Positions 6,698-13,353 of a DNA stretch of 22,389 nucleotides are shown here, in pieces; within the stretch, counting starts at the first letter, position 1; each line of letters opens with the position of its first letter. The translations under genes were made by a program, and so were the position numbers. Source of the stretch: Oscillospiraceae bacterium (GTDB lineage Bacteria > Bacillota > Clostridia > Oscillospirales > Ruminococcaceae); the NCBI GenBank assembly GCA_016296165.1, contig JAEDJV010000025.1:1-22389 (forward strand), written 5' to 3'. Under the pieces are notes generated by a model. It was not told the DNA's origin. It made no database searches and was given only the letters and a program-made list of their open reading frames with translations.

Positions 6698-7270
6698 ATG
6701 ACCAATAGCAGAAGAGCCAGAAAAAATATCAACAAAGAACTTATGTTTAACAAGATAATGCCATCATATCTTACAAATACTTACAACGAATATTACGGGC
6801 TGACAGAACAGCGTAAAGAATCTTCAGAAACATTCAAAATTCGTGAGAAAATAATGGGAAGTATGGATGACCGTTCTCTGGTCAGGGAAAATCATACCGA
6901 AAATCCGTCAGTTCAACAGCAAGGAGCAACAAAGTCTTTTTCTGTCCAGAATACTCAGCCATCCCCTGCTGCTGCAGTTCCCGTACCCGCAGCACCAGTG
7001 ATTGATGACAAGCCAAAATACATCAACATAACAGAAGAAGTGCTCTATTCCAAGCTCACCAATATGATTGCCATGTTCAAGTGCTGTAACTGTGAAAAAT
7101 GCAGACAGTCAATTACACTTCAGGTTCTCAACAATGTTAAACCTGAATATGTTTACAAAAAACCATCTGAGGTTAAGGAACTTATTGAATCAAATAATTA
7201 CGTTGATATAAATCAACCGATAATACGTGCGATTCTTGACACCAAGTCAAATCCTCCTCACAAAAAATGA
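6698..7270 (+). CDS. ComFB-domain protein partnered with ParA
   Basis: This 190-residue protein has three parts: a basic N-terminal segment (1-60) rich in Arg/Lys and Tyr, a low-complexity Gln/Ser/Ala/Pro linker (65-104), and a C-terminal domain (about 108-183) matching the late-competence ComFB family. The key motif is CCNCEKCR followed by ITLQVLNNVKPEYVY (129-153), with four cysteines (C129, C130, C132, C135) suited to metal binding. Cyanobacterial ComFB-domain proteins have been reported as c-di-GMP receptors; whether this copy binds c-di-GMP is unknown. GGAGG lies 7 nt before the ATG, and the gene shares the ParA promoter. The long linker suggests that the N-terminal part contacts one partner (perhaps ParA) and the ComFB domain another. 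The family call is fairly firm; the function is inferred from context only. Confidence 0.78.
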   Translation: MTNSRRARKNINKELMFNKIMPSYLTNTYNEYYGLTEQRKESSETFKIREKIMGSMDDRSLVRENHTENPSVQQQGATKSFSVQNTQPSPAAAVPVPAAPVIDDKPKYINITEEVLYSKLTNMIAMFKCCNCEKCRQSITLQVLNNVKPEYVYKKPSEVKELIESNNYVDINQPIIRAILDTKSNPPHKK

Positions 7271-7379
7271 TTTATACAAATCAGTAAAAATGTTATTATT
7301 ATATTTGTTAAATATGCTCTATTTAAATTTCCCTTTTTTCGACGAAATATATAATGTATGATATATCTTTTATATTTAC

Positions 7380-7403
7380 ACTAACGCAAAGGACTGCATT
7401 AGT
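7380..7403 (+). promoter_or_regulatory. Short leader hairpin upstream of the 209-residue protein gene
   Basis: ACTAACGC (7380-7387) and GCATTAGT (7396-7403) form an 8-bp stem with one mismatch and an 8-nt loop. It sits four bases before the GGGGAGG ribosome binding site (7407-7413). The remaining 110 bases upstream, back to 7271, are AT-rich without a clear sigma-A promoter. A weak leader structure is all that can be claimed. Confidence 0.3.
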
Positions 7404-7421
7404 TATGGGGAGGGAAATCCT

Positions 7422-8051
7422 ATGGAAATAATCGAAACGACTAAGATTAATTCTTACATTCCTAAGTCTGAAGTAAAAAAGGTTAAGTCTTCATCTCCGA
7501 AGATTTCCGAAGAAACAGGCAGCAATCAAAAAAGTGCCGTTTCCACTCAGAATATGGATTCGTTTTGCAAACAGGACAAAGTAAAACCAACAGATACAGG
7601 AATTTACTCAAAAGAGTCTATCACCAAAACTGTTGAGGAACTCGAGGAACAGAGAACACAGGCTTTTGTTTCGATGATTCAGAAGATGTTCGAAGCCCAG
7701 GGTAATTCGGGTTTTCTTTCAGTAGCTGATATCAGGAAGAATATCTCGCTGAATTTCACTCAGGAAGATATTGAAGCTGCGAAAGAATCTGTTTCGGACG
7801 GCGGTTTTTACTCTGTCGATGCTGTTTCGACCAGAATCATGGATATGGCTATGGCTCTTGCCGGTGATAATCCGGATAAGATCGAACTTATGCGTGATGC
7901 TGTAATCAAGGGGTTTGGACAGGCTGCAAAGACACTTGGTTTAAAGGAAGATGATATGCCTGATATAACCAGGGATACTTTCAAAGAAGTAATGAAACGC
8001 TTCGATGACTGGAAGGACTCTTACAAAAAAGACAAAGAAACAACAGATTAA
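7422..8051 (+). CDS. Uncharacterised soluble 209-residue protein
   Basis: I do not recognise a named family. The first 70 residues are polar, rich in Lys/Ser/Thr and probably disordered. Residues 70-205 look helical and folded: a segment with QAFVSMIQKMFEAQG, then LSVADIRKNISLNFTQEDIEAAK. The most conserved-looking block is MDMAMALAGDNPDKIELM followed by GFGQAAKTLG and LPD-like MPDITRDTF, ending in a Trp-containing helix. There is no signal peptide, TM segment, cysteine cluster or nucleotide-binding motif. A strong ribosome binding site (GGGGAGG, 7 nt) precedes the ATG, and a 16-bp-stem terminator follows, so it appears monocistronic. Position next to the ParA-ComFB pair is the only functional hint. 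Confidence 0.8.
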   Translation: MEIIETTKINSYIPKSEVKKVKSSSPKISEETGSNQKSAVSTQNMDSFCKQDKVKPTDTGIYSKESITKTVEELEEQRTQAFVSMIQKMFEAQGNSGFLSVADIRKNISLNFTQEDIEAAKESVSDGGFYSVDAVSTRIMDMAMALAGDNPDKIELMRDAVIKGFGQAAKTLGLKEDDMPDITRDTFKEVMKRFDDWKDSYKKDKETTD

Positions 8052-8074
8052 GATTATAATTTTTTGGATTACCG

Positions 8075-8113
8075 AAAAGAGAGCTGTATTTTCTTAATAC
8101 AGCTCTCTTTTTG
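8075..8113 (+). terminator. Strong intrinsic terminator, also lying in the leader of the C39-ylmH pair
   Basis: AAAAGAGAGCTGTATT (8075-8090) pairs perfectly with AATACAGCTCTCTTTT (8096-8111), a 16-bp stem with a TTCTT loop and a T-tract. Its 3' end is only 21 nt before the next ATG (8133). No promoter fits in that gap, so the downstream pair must be reached by read-through or by a promoter upstream of the hairpin. A TATAAT at 8055-8060 exists, without a good -35. Confidence 0.9.
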
Positions 8114-8132
8114 CATATTTTGAAAGGATAAA

Positions 8133-8492
8133 ATGAAAAGTATCAAATATATACACGAACCAACCGATCTTCAGTGTGGTCAGACAGTACTGGCCATGCT
8201 GCTCAGTAAAACTGTCGATGAGATAATTGAGTTTCTCGGTAATGAACGGGAAACTACACTTAAGGAAATGAAGAAAGTTCTTGATAAAGCCGGAGTAATA
8301 TATGATGCTAACAGGAAGGAAGCATTCTTCAGAGAAGATTTACCTGAAGTCTGCATCTTAAGTCTCGAAACACCAAGATGCTGGCACTGGTCACTGTATT
8401 ATCACGGAACTTTCTATGACCCTGAACATGGTGTTATGGATGACTTCCCTGTTTCAAACAGAAAATACTACTGGGAGATAAAAGAACAATGA
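8133..8492 (+). CDS. Small C39-like (papain-fold) cysteine peptidase domain protein
   Basis: This 119-residue stand-alone domain has the layout of peptidase C39-like proteins: oxyanion glutamine and nucleophile in LQCGQTVLAMLL (Q14, C15), catalytic histidine in CWHWSLYY (H85), and aspartate in FYDPEHG (D96). No signal peptide, TM segment or ABC-transporter domain is attached, unlike the bacteriocin-exporting C39 proteins, so it should act in the cytoplasm. Ordinary cysteine-protease chemistry is plausible, but the substrate is unknown and a non-proteolytic binding role cannot be excluded. Its stop overlaps the start of the next gene (ATGA, 4 nt), implying translational coupling to the S4-domain protein. 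The start has AAAGGA about 5 nt upstream. Confidence 0.78.
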   Translation: MKSIKYIHEPTDLQCGQTVLAMLLSKTVDEIIEFLGNERETTLKEMKKVLDKAGVIYDANRKEAFFREDLPEVCILSLETPRCWHWSLYYHGTFYDPEHGVMDDFPVSNRKYYWEIKEQ

Positions 8493-9235
8493 AAGATGAA
8501 CTAACCAAAAGAAGATTTGAGGACCTTGCAGAAATGGCGTGGAAAAATAATCATTATACCTTCACTTCATTTCTTACAGAGGCCGAACTTTCTGAATTTT
8601 ATGAAATAAAGCATCTCTCTGCTGAAAACTACACTCTGTACGGAGGAAGAGAAAACGCAGACAGAATAATGATACGTTTCGGAAATCCTGATGAACTGGG
8701 CTATGAAGAACCGTTTCCAATCAAATGTCTCAAAATAGAACCTCTGTCAAAAAAATTCTCAGAACAGCTTACCCATCGTGACTTTCTCGGCAGCCTTATG
8801 AATCTTGGAATAAAGCGTTCTGAGCTTGGCGATATTATCGTTGAGGAAAATGCCGCTTATCTCTTCTGTACTGAAAAAATGTCTGAATATATATGCAGAG
8901 AAATTACCCGCGTTAAACATACTGTTGTTACTTGTTCTGTAACAGAAAATCTCCCCGAAGAAACCGAAAGCAAAACAACAGAGTGTGAAGTTCAGGTTTC
9001 CTCAGAGAGAATTGACGGAGTAATATCAAAAGTTTTTCATATTTCAAGAAGCAGCTGTTCTGAACTCTTCCGTCAGAAAAAGATATTTGTAAACGGAAGA
9101 TGTATTGAAAACAGCAGCTATCTTCTTAAAGAAAATGACAGGGTGTCCGTTAGGGGTTTCGGAAAATTTTCATTTGTCTCCGTAGGGGGATATACACGCA
9201 AGGGAAATAAGATAATTAAGATTGAAAAGTATTAG
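8489..9235 (+). CDS. ylmH: YlmH-family S4-domain RNA-binding protein
   Basis: This 248-residue protein matches YlmH in length and order. The N-terminal region contains THRDFLGSLMNLGIKRSELGDI (96-116), the family hallmark. The C-terminal S4 RNA-binding domain spans about 172-235 (RIDGVISKVF, then FVNGRCIENSSYLLKENDRVSVRG). YlmH-type proteins associate with the large ribosomal subunit and have been linked to ribosome-associated quality control in Bacillus. In Bacillus and many Firmicutes ylmH sits in the ylmDEFGH-divIVA cell-division cluster; here it is instead coupled by a 4-nt overlap to a C39-like peptidase gene. Its TAG stop overlaps the stop of the convergent downstream gene (TTAG, 9232-9235), with no terminator between. 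Confidence 0.88.
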   Translation: MKDELTKRRFEDLAEMAWKNNHYTFTSFLTEAELSEFYEIKHLSAENYTLYGGRENADRIMIRFGNPDELGYEEPFPIKCLKIEPLSKKFSEQLTHRDFLGSLMNLGIKRSELGDIIVEENAAYLFCTEKMSEYICREITRVKHTVVTCSVTENLPEETESKTTECEVQVSSERIDGVISKVFHISRSSCSELFRQKKIFVNGRCIENSSYLLKENDRVSVRGFGKFSFVSVGGYTRKGNKIIKIEKY

Positions 9236-9855
9236 ACGCAAAGATGACTAAGCTTTTCAAACCCTCTTTTAAAAGAATCAACATCAGGATTACCGACCGG
9301 AAGTGATATCCGGTCGGTAATTATATTTATCTGGTAGTTTACTCTGGCAATCAGAACTGCATTTTCAAATACATCCGAGGTTATCTCTGTAATATTTTTT
9401 ATACGTTCTGAAAGTACTGAATACTCTGAAACAGTATTGTCAAGCACTGAATTAAGGTTAAGCGCTATTGATTTTTGTGCAAGATATTCTGAATCAGCCT
9501 CTTCTGTCTCCAGACTTAAAAATTCTTCAAGTTTACTCCGGTAACTTTCCTGCTCATTTCTGAGTGTTGTAAGGGTATTTTCTGTAACTATACGACTCTG
9601 CTTAAGTTTCTGCACAAGCGTTGTTACTGACGTATAGTATCTGGAGAAAATCTCCCAGTATTTTTTAATTTTCATTCCGGAAAAGAAACCTTTTTTCGTA
9701 AAATCTATTCCTGAAGGATCAAGAATATCAAGAAATTCTGACAGGTCTGAAATATACTGTGCCGATACTACTGCTATATTCTGCTGTGAACAGCACATAT
9801 CTATGCAGCTTTGCGCAGATGATACTGCTTTTTTCATTGACTGTGAATACATCAT
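9232..9855 (-). CDS. Soluble helical/coiled-coil protein of the vWA operon
   Basis: I recognise no named family. The 207-residue product is almost entirely predicted helix, with heptad-like stretches at about 70-160 (YTSVTTLVQKLKQ and LRNEQESYRSKLEEFLSL). It has no signal peptide or TM segment; two adjacent cysteines lie near the start (MCCSQQ). In-frame starts are GTG 9861, ATG 9855 and ATG 9852. The GTG is part of the AAAGGTG ribosome binding site itself, so an ATG is used; I take 9855, with 9852 equally possible. The gene is last in the operon, 15 nt after the vWA gene. It is probably a cytoplasmic partner of the membrane proteins upstream; that role is inferred from position only. Confidence 0.75.
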   Translation of the reverse strand: MMYSQSMKKAVSSAQSCIDMCCSQQNIAVVSAQYISDLSEFLDILDPSGIDFTKKGFFSGMKIKKYWEIFSRYYTSVTTLVQKLKQSRIVTENTLTTLRNEQESYRSKLEEFLSLETEEADSEYLAQKSIALNLNSVLDNTVSEYSVLSERIKNITEITSDVFENAVLIARVNYQINIITDRISLPVGNPDVDSFKRGFEKLSHLCV

Positions 9856-9870
9856 TGTCACCTTTGCACA

Positions 9871-11604
9871 TCAGAGATTTGCATTGAAAAGATTTTTGAG
9901 CTGATAAACAACGTCATCACTGTCTGCATCTATACTTGCAGCCTCATTAAGTGAGGATACTTTTTTCAGTTCTTCAAGGTCGGCGTTGTAACCTATAGTA
10001 TAGACAGGCACTCTAAGTTTCTTTATTGCGGATGAAATATCACTGAACTTTGCTCCTTCATTAGGTTCACCGTCACTAAGAAGGAAGATCATCGGCTGAA
10101 CGTTAGGATTTGTTTTCATGAATTCACCAAGCATTAACGACGCCTGTGCTAATGCTGAATAAGTTGCCGTACTTCCTGAAGCATTAAGCTGGTCAACCGC
10201 CCCCTGAAAATATGACTGCTGATTGATATCAAAAATGCCTATAGAAAGGTCAATATTTACATTTGACGAATAGCTTACTACACCAATATAGTTTGAGGAA
10301 TTTATGTATTTCATACTGTTTGTAAGTGAACTCTTAAGTGCGTTCATTGGTTCACCTGACATCGAGCCTGATGTGTCGAGTACAAATACCGCTGCTATCG
10401 GCTTTGCAGTATTTTTATTTTTCTTCCATATCTTCTGCATCTGTGACCAGGTCATACCATCTGTCTTAGGGATACTGTCTGTATATTCATCAAGCTGGTT
10501 AAATCCATAACTTGTTGAACGTTTCTTCGCATCATCAGTTGAACAGTAACTGTTAAACGCTTTTATAAGTTCAAGCTTATCATCTGAAATACCTGCAACA
10601 GCGTAAAGCGGGTTGTCGTGTCTGATACCGTATGGCAGGAATTCATAATTGTTTTTGAGTTCGAGGTTATTGTAATATCCCTGATACTCAAGAATAAAAC
10701 TTGTAAATGTATTGTTTTCTGCAGCATCTCTCATCTGAAGAGTACTGTATGCAACAAAAGGAACATTGTTCTGAAATTTGTTAAAACCTTCAACTGCTGA
10801 TGAACTTAACGGATCGGACTTATCATAGCTGTACAGAGTAGAGGCAAGGAAGTTAAGACCGGATGTACTTGTAAACGGATTTGTGTATCCGGCAGTAATA
10901 CTCCCCTCTTCAGTAGCCTGTATAATAGTCAGGATGTCAACTTTACCGTATTGTTCTTCAAGTGATTTGTATGTAGCCTTATCCACAAGAACACCTGCAA
11001 CATTTCCGACCATTCTTTCGGAAATCTCTATTATCTCCGTACCGCTGAATTCCAGCATATCTGACCACATTGATGCGGAAGGTGTAAATGCATCTGGTAT
11101 ATGAACTCCTGACTTAATATAGTCAATCTGCGTACCTGATGTTATGGAACGCACAGCGATACCTGCTGAATGACCATTTATCTGCTGATTGCTTTCATTA
11201 AAATCTTCTGCAAGTTCCTTCATCCACCCGTCAGTTCCGCTGCCTGCTTTTTCAGGAGAACAGAAAATCTCAGCAACGATCTCTTTTCCCTTTGGCTCAA
11301 CAACAAGCGGATAGGATGAATCTATGTCAGGTAATTCTTCGTTTGCAGAAACTCCGTCATACGAAACTATTCCCTTGCCTGCCTGATTGTTTGTTACTTT
11401 TACTTTTGAGGCACATTTCTCCAGTCGTGAATATGCATCTTCTTCTGTCATATTCTCAATGTCAGTATTGTTGTTATCATTTCTGCCAGGGTTTTCATTG
11501 ATATTACCCTTGTCGTTTCCCCCGACGCTCAATGCAACAGACAAAATTACGCCTATAATACATATTGCAATAGCGGAGATAATAATACCGGCTTTGTTTT
11601 TCAT
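9871..11604 (-). CDS. Membrane-anchored solute-binding-like / von Willebrand A fusion protein
   Basis: This is a 577-residue surface protein. Residues 5-27 form one uncleaved or slowly cleaved hydrophobic anchor, followed by an Asn-rich spacer (30-50). Residues about 105-375 resemble a type 2 periplasmic solute-binding fold: EIFCSPEKAGSGTDGWMKEL near its start, and the hinge/ligand-like motif YTNPFTSTSGLNFLAS at 240-255. Residues 403-575 are a von Willebrand A domain with an intact metal site: DTSGS (D410, S412, S414), T479 in GSTATY, and D511 in LLSDGEPNEG. The vWA domain should bind Mg2+ and a protein ligand outside the membrane. Fusion of a substrate-binding fold to vWA without any ABC permease nearby suggests a sensor or adhesion/assembly role rather than import. 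The ATG is 1 nt after the upstream gene's stop. Confidence 0.85.
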   Translation of the reverse strand: MKNKAGIIISAIAICIIGVILSVALSVGGNDKGNINENPGRNDNNNTDIENMTEEDAYSRLEKCASKVKVTNNQAGKGIVSYDGVSANEELPDIDSSYPLVVEPKGKEIVAEIFCSPEKAGSGTDGWMKELAEDFNESNQQINGHSAGIAVRSITSGTQIDYIKSGVHIPDAFTPSASMWSDMLEFSGTEIIEISERMVGNVAGVLVDKATYKSLEEQYGKVDILTIIQATEEGSITAGYTNPFTSTSGLNFLASTLYSYDKSDPLSSSAVEGFNKFQNNVPFVAYSTLQMRDAAENNTFTSFILEYQGYYNNLELKNNYEFLPYGIRHDNPLYAVAGISDDKLELIKAFNSYCSTDDAKKRSTSYGFNQLDEYTDSIPKTDGMTWSQMQKIWKKNKNTAKPIAAVFVLDTSGSMSGEPMNALKSSLTNSMKYINSSNYIGVVSYSSNVNIDLSIGIFDINQQSYFQGAVDQLNASGSTATYSALAQASLMLGEFMKTNPNVQPMIFLLSDGEPNEGAKFSDISSAIKKLRVPVYTIGYNADLEELKKVSSLNEAASIDADSDDVVYQLKNLFNANL

Positions 11605-11605
11605 A

Positions 11606-12343
11606 CTATAACCACTCTTCCTCTTTTATTTTTTTATAATTCTGAGTCTGCTCAACAAGTCTGTTTATCTTATCGAGAGGAACCTCAGAAATATCATCAA
11701 GCTGAACCAGTTCATGCATCAGATCGTCCATATTGTCAATGACAACATAATTCTTTTCATACAGATTATTGATTTCAGATATGTATGCTGTGGCATGTTC
11801 ATCATTGTTATCCCTGTTCCATTCGGCATAGTCGAAAACCTCAAGCCGTTTTTTTATGCCATTGAGATTGCTGTTGAAAATACGCATTACTTCATCAAGT
11901 GTATTGATATAAGTTCTGTATGTAAGATCATCAGGCGAAAATGATTCTGCGAGAAGTCTGCGTATATTTTCATTTTTCTGTTTCATGCCTGCACACATCT
12001 CAAAAAAATCTTTCTTTTTTGTTTCGAACGGACCAAGATTATGTGTTACTGCAGATCTGAAAAATGTCACAAATCCATCCAGTTTCTGTGTTTCAGTCAA
12101 TTTCGGCGCAGTTGTTTCAATAGCGGGCAGACTGTTGATCTGCTCCCTTTTCACAGCCGATATCGTCAGATACATTACAAGTCCAAGCATAATCAGCATT
12201 ATTAGTATGCCTGCAATTGTCCTTACAGGATTTCCGTTAATCAGATGCAGACCCTTTTTTGAGTAAATAACAAAAACGGCCGCAAGAAATCCGGCATAAA
12301 CCGGAAGCAGGCGTTTAAACAGCGATCCCGGATTATATTTCAT
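11606..12343 (-). CDS. Two-TM membrane protein with long helical cytoplasmic domain
   Basis: This 245-residue protein is first in the three-gene operon. It has two hydrophobic segments (about 11-28 and 42-64) with a short connecting loop. A domain of about 180 residues follows that is charged and helical, including FVTFFRSAVTHNLGPFETKK and a C-terminal coiled-coil-like stretch after residue 190. By the positive-inside rule (KK and KRLL near the ends of the segments) the long domain is probably cytoplasmic. I do not recognise a named family. AAAGGAATGGGAAA precedes the ATG. The stop is one base from the start of the vWA fusion gene, indicating tight coupling and probably a shared complex in which this protein links the vWA protein to the helical soluble protein. 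Confidence 0.75.
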   Translation of the reverse strand: MKYNPGSLFKRLLPVYAGFLAAVFVIYSKKGLHLINGNPVRTIAGILIMLIMLGLVMYLTISAVKREQINSLPAIETTAPKLTETQKLDGFVTFFRSAVTHNLGPFETKKKDFFEMCAGMKQKNENIRRLLAESFSPDDLTYRTYINTLDEVMRIFNSNLNGIKKRLEVFDYAEWNRDNNDEHATAYISEINNLYEKNYVVIDNMDDLMHELVQLDDISEVPLDKINRLVEQTQNYKKIKEEEWL

Positions 12344-12379
12344 TTTCCCATTCCTTTCATAAAAAAATCATATAATACT

Positions 12380-12408
12380 ATTATAAGCGATTGGTAAATA
12401 AAAAGCAA
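12380..12408 (-). promoter_or_regulatory. Sigma-A promoter of the vWA operon
   Basis: Reading the minus strand: -35 TTGCTT (12408-12403), 17-nt spacer, -10 TATAAT (12385-12380). It is placed about 37 nt upstream of the two-TM gene's ATG. Upstream of it (12415-12434) lies a weak 6-bp hairpin AAAGAC/GTCTTT, with a T-tract on the minus strand and no clear role. Confidence 0.7.
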
Positions 12409-12469
12409 CCAAAAAAAGACTGCACCCGGTCTTTACAAAAAAATTACGTATTTAAAATTGAAAAATTTA

Positions 12470-12498
12470 TTGATTTTTGCCCCATTTTATGATAGAAT
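12470..12498 (+). promoter_or_regulatory. Sigma-A promoter of the polyamine operon
   Basis: -35 TTGATT (12470-12475), 17-nt spacer, -10 TAGAAT (12493-12498), giving a leader of about 30 nt before the TTG start of speD. It is moderate in strength. No polyamine-sensing leader structure is visible. Confidence 0.6.
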
Positions 12499-12535
12499 AA
12501 ATTGATACATTATATATGAGAGGTCGTGAGTTATT

Positions 12536-13330
12536 TTGGATAATAAAATTTCTCTGTATGGATTTAATAACCTTACCAAAACACTTAGCTTCAATATATA
12601 CGATGTCTGTTATGCAAAGACTGAACGTGAACAGCACGATTATCTCCAGTACATCGATGAACAATATAACTCGGAACGTCTTACAAAAATCCTTTGTGAC
12701 GTAACTGACATAATAGGAGCGACAATTCTTAATATTTCAAAGCAGGACTACGAGCCACAGGGAGCTTCTGTAAATATACTTATAGCCGAAGGCGAAGTAC
12801 CTCCGGAGAGCATAGACAAATCATGCAATCAGGGGAATATGAATCACGAAACTGTACATGCTCATCTTGATAAAAGTCATCTTACAGTTCACACATTTCC
12901 TGAGTCACATCCTGACAATGCAATCTCTACTTTCAGAGTTGATATTGATGTTTCAACATGCGGAGAGATTTCTCCTCTTAATGCACTTGACTATCTTATC
13001 GAGAGCTTTGACTCGGACATAATAACAATCGACTACCGCGTCAGAGGATTTACAAGAGATGTTCATGGTAAAAAATATTTTATCGATCATGACATCACTT
13101 CTATTCAGGATTACATTAACGAAGCTACTCTGCAGCGTTATGACGCTATAGACGTCAATGTTTACCAGTCAAATATTTTTCATACAAAAATGCTCATAAA
13201 GGAACTCCAGCTTCAGAATTACCTTTTTAATACTGATGTCTACGAGCTTCCTCCTAAGCAGCGTCTGGATATTTCCAACAGTCTCAGAAGAGAAATGATA
13301 GAAATATTCAGCGGTGCAAATATCTACTAA
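12536..13330 (+). CDS. speD: S-adenosylmethionine decarboxylase proenzyme
   Basis: SpeD makes decarboxylated SAM, the aminopropyl donor for SpeE. The 264-residue length matches the long bacterial (E. coli-type) class. The self-processing site is HLDKSHLTVHTFPE: cleavage before S114 would leave the pyruvoyl cofactor on the alpha chain. Later conserved residues include H119 and C142 in STCGEISPLNALDYL. The start is a TTG, with GAGAGG about 11 nt upstream; no ATG or GTG in this frame would preserve the N-terminus. It is first of six co-directional genes. The next gene begins 23 nt downstream. Confidence 0.93.
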   Translation: MDNKISLYGFNNLTKTLSFNIYDVCYAKTEREQHDYLQYIDEQYNSERLTKILCDVTDIIGATILNISKQDYEPQGASVNILIAEGEVPPESIDKSCNQGNMNHETVHAHLDKSHLTVHTFPESHPDNAISTFRVDIDVSTCGEISPLNALDYLIESFDSDIITIDYRVRGFTRDVHGKKYFIDHDITSIQDYINEATLQRYDAIDVNVYQSNIFHTKMLIKELQLQNYLFNTDVYELPPKQRLDISNSLRREMIEIFSGANIY

Positions 13331-13353
13331 CAGAAACGGGGTATGATAATAAA

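Noticed and set aside
5912..7270. Plasmid- or phage-type partition locus
   Set aside because: No ParB, parS-like repeats, replication gene or integrase is present; flanking genes look chromosomal.
7324..7356. Sigma-28 (flagellar type) promoter, TAAA followed by GACGAAAT
   Set aside because: The spacer is about 13 nt instead of about 15, the -10 has mismatches, and no flagellar genes are in the window.
7380..7421. c-di-GMP (GEMM) riboswitch, suggested by an ACGCAAAG string near c-di-GMP-related genes
   Set aside because: Only a short mismatched hairpin is present; the second helix, the GGCAAACC-like segment and the tetraloop-receptor parts are missing.
9871..11604. ABC-transporter substrate-binding component
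   Set aside because: No permease or ATPase gene is adjacent, and the C-terminal vWA domain makes a simple uptake role unlikely.
12415..12434. Minus-strand terminator AAAGAC/GTCTTT upstream of the vWA operon promoter
   Set aside because: A 6-bp stem only, with no minus-strand gene upstream of it that it could terminate; probably chance.
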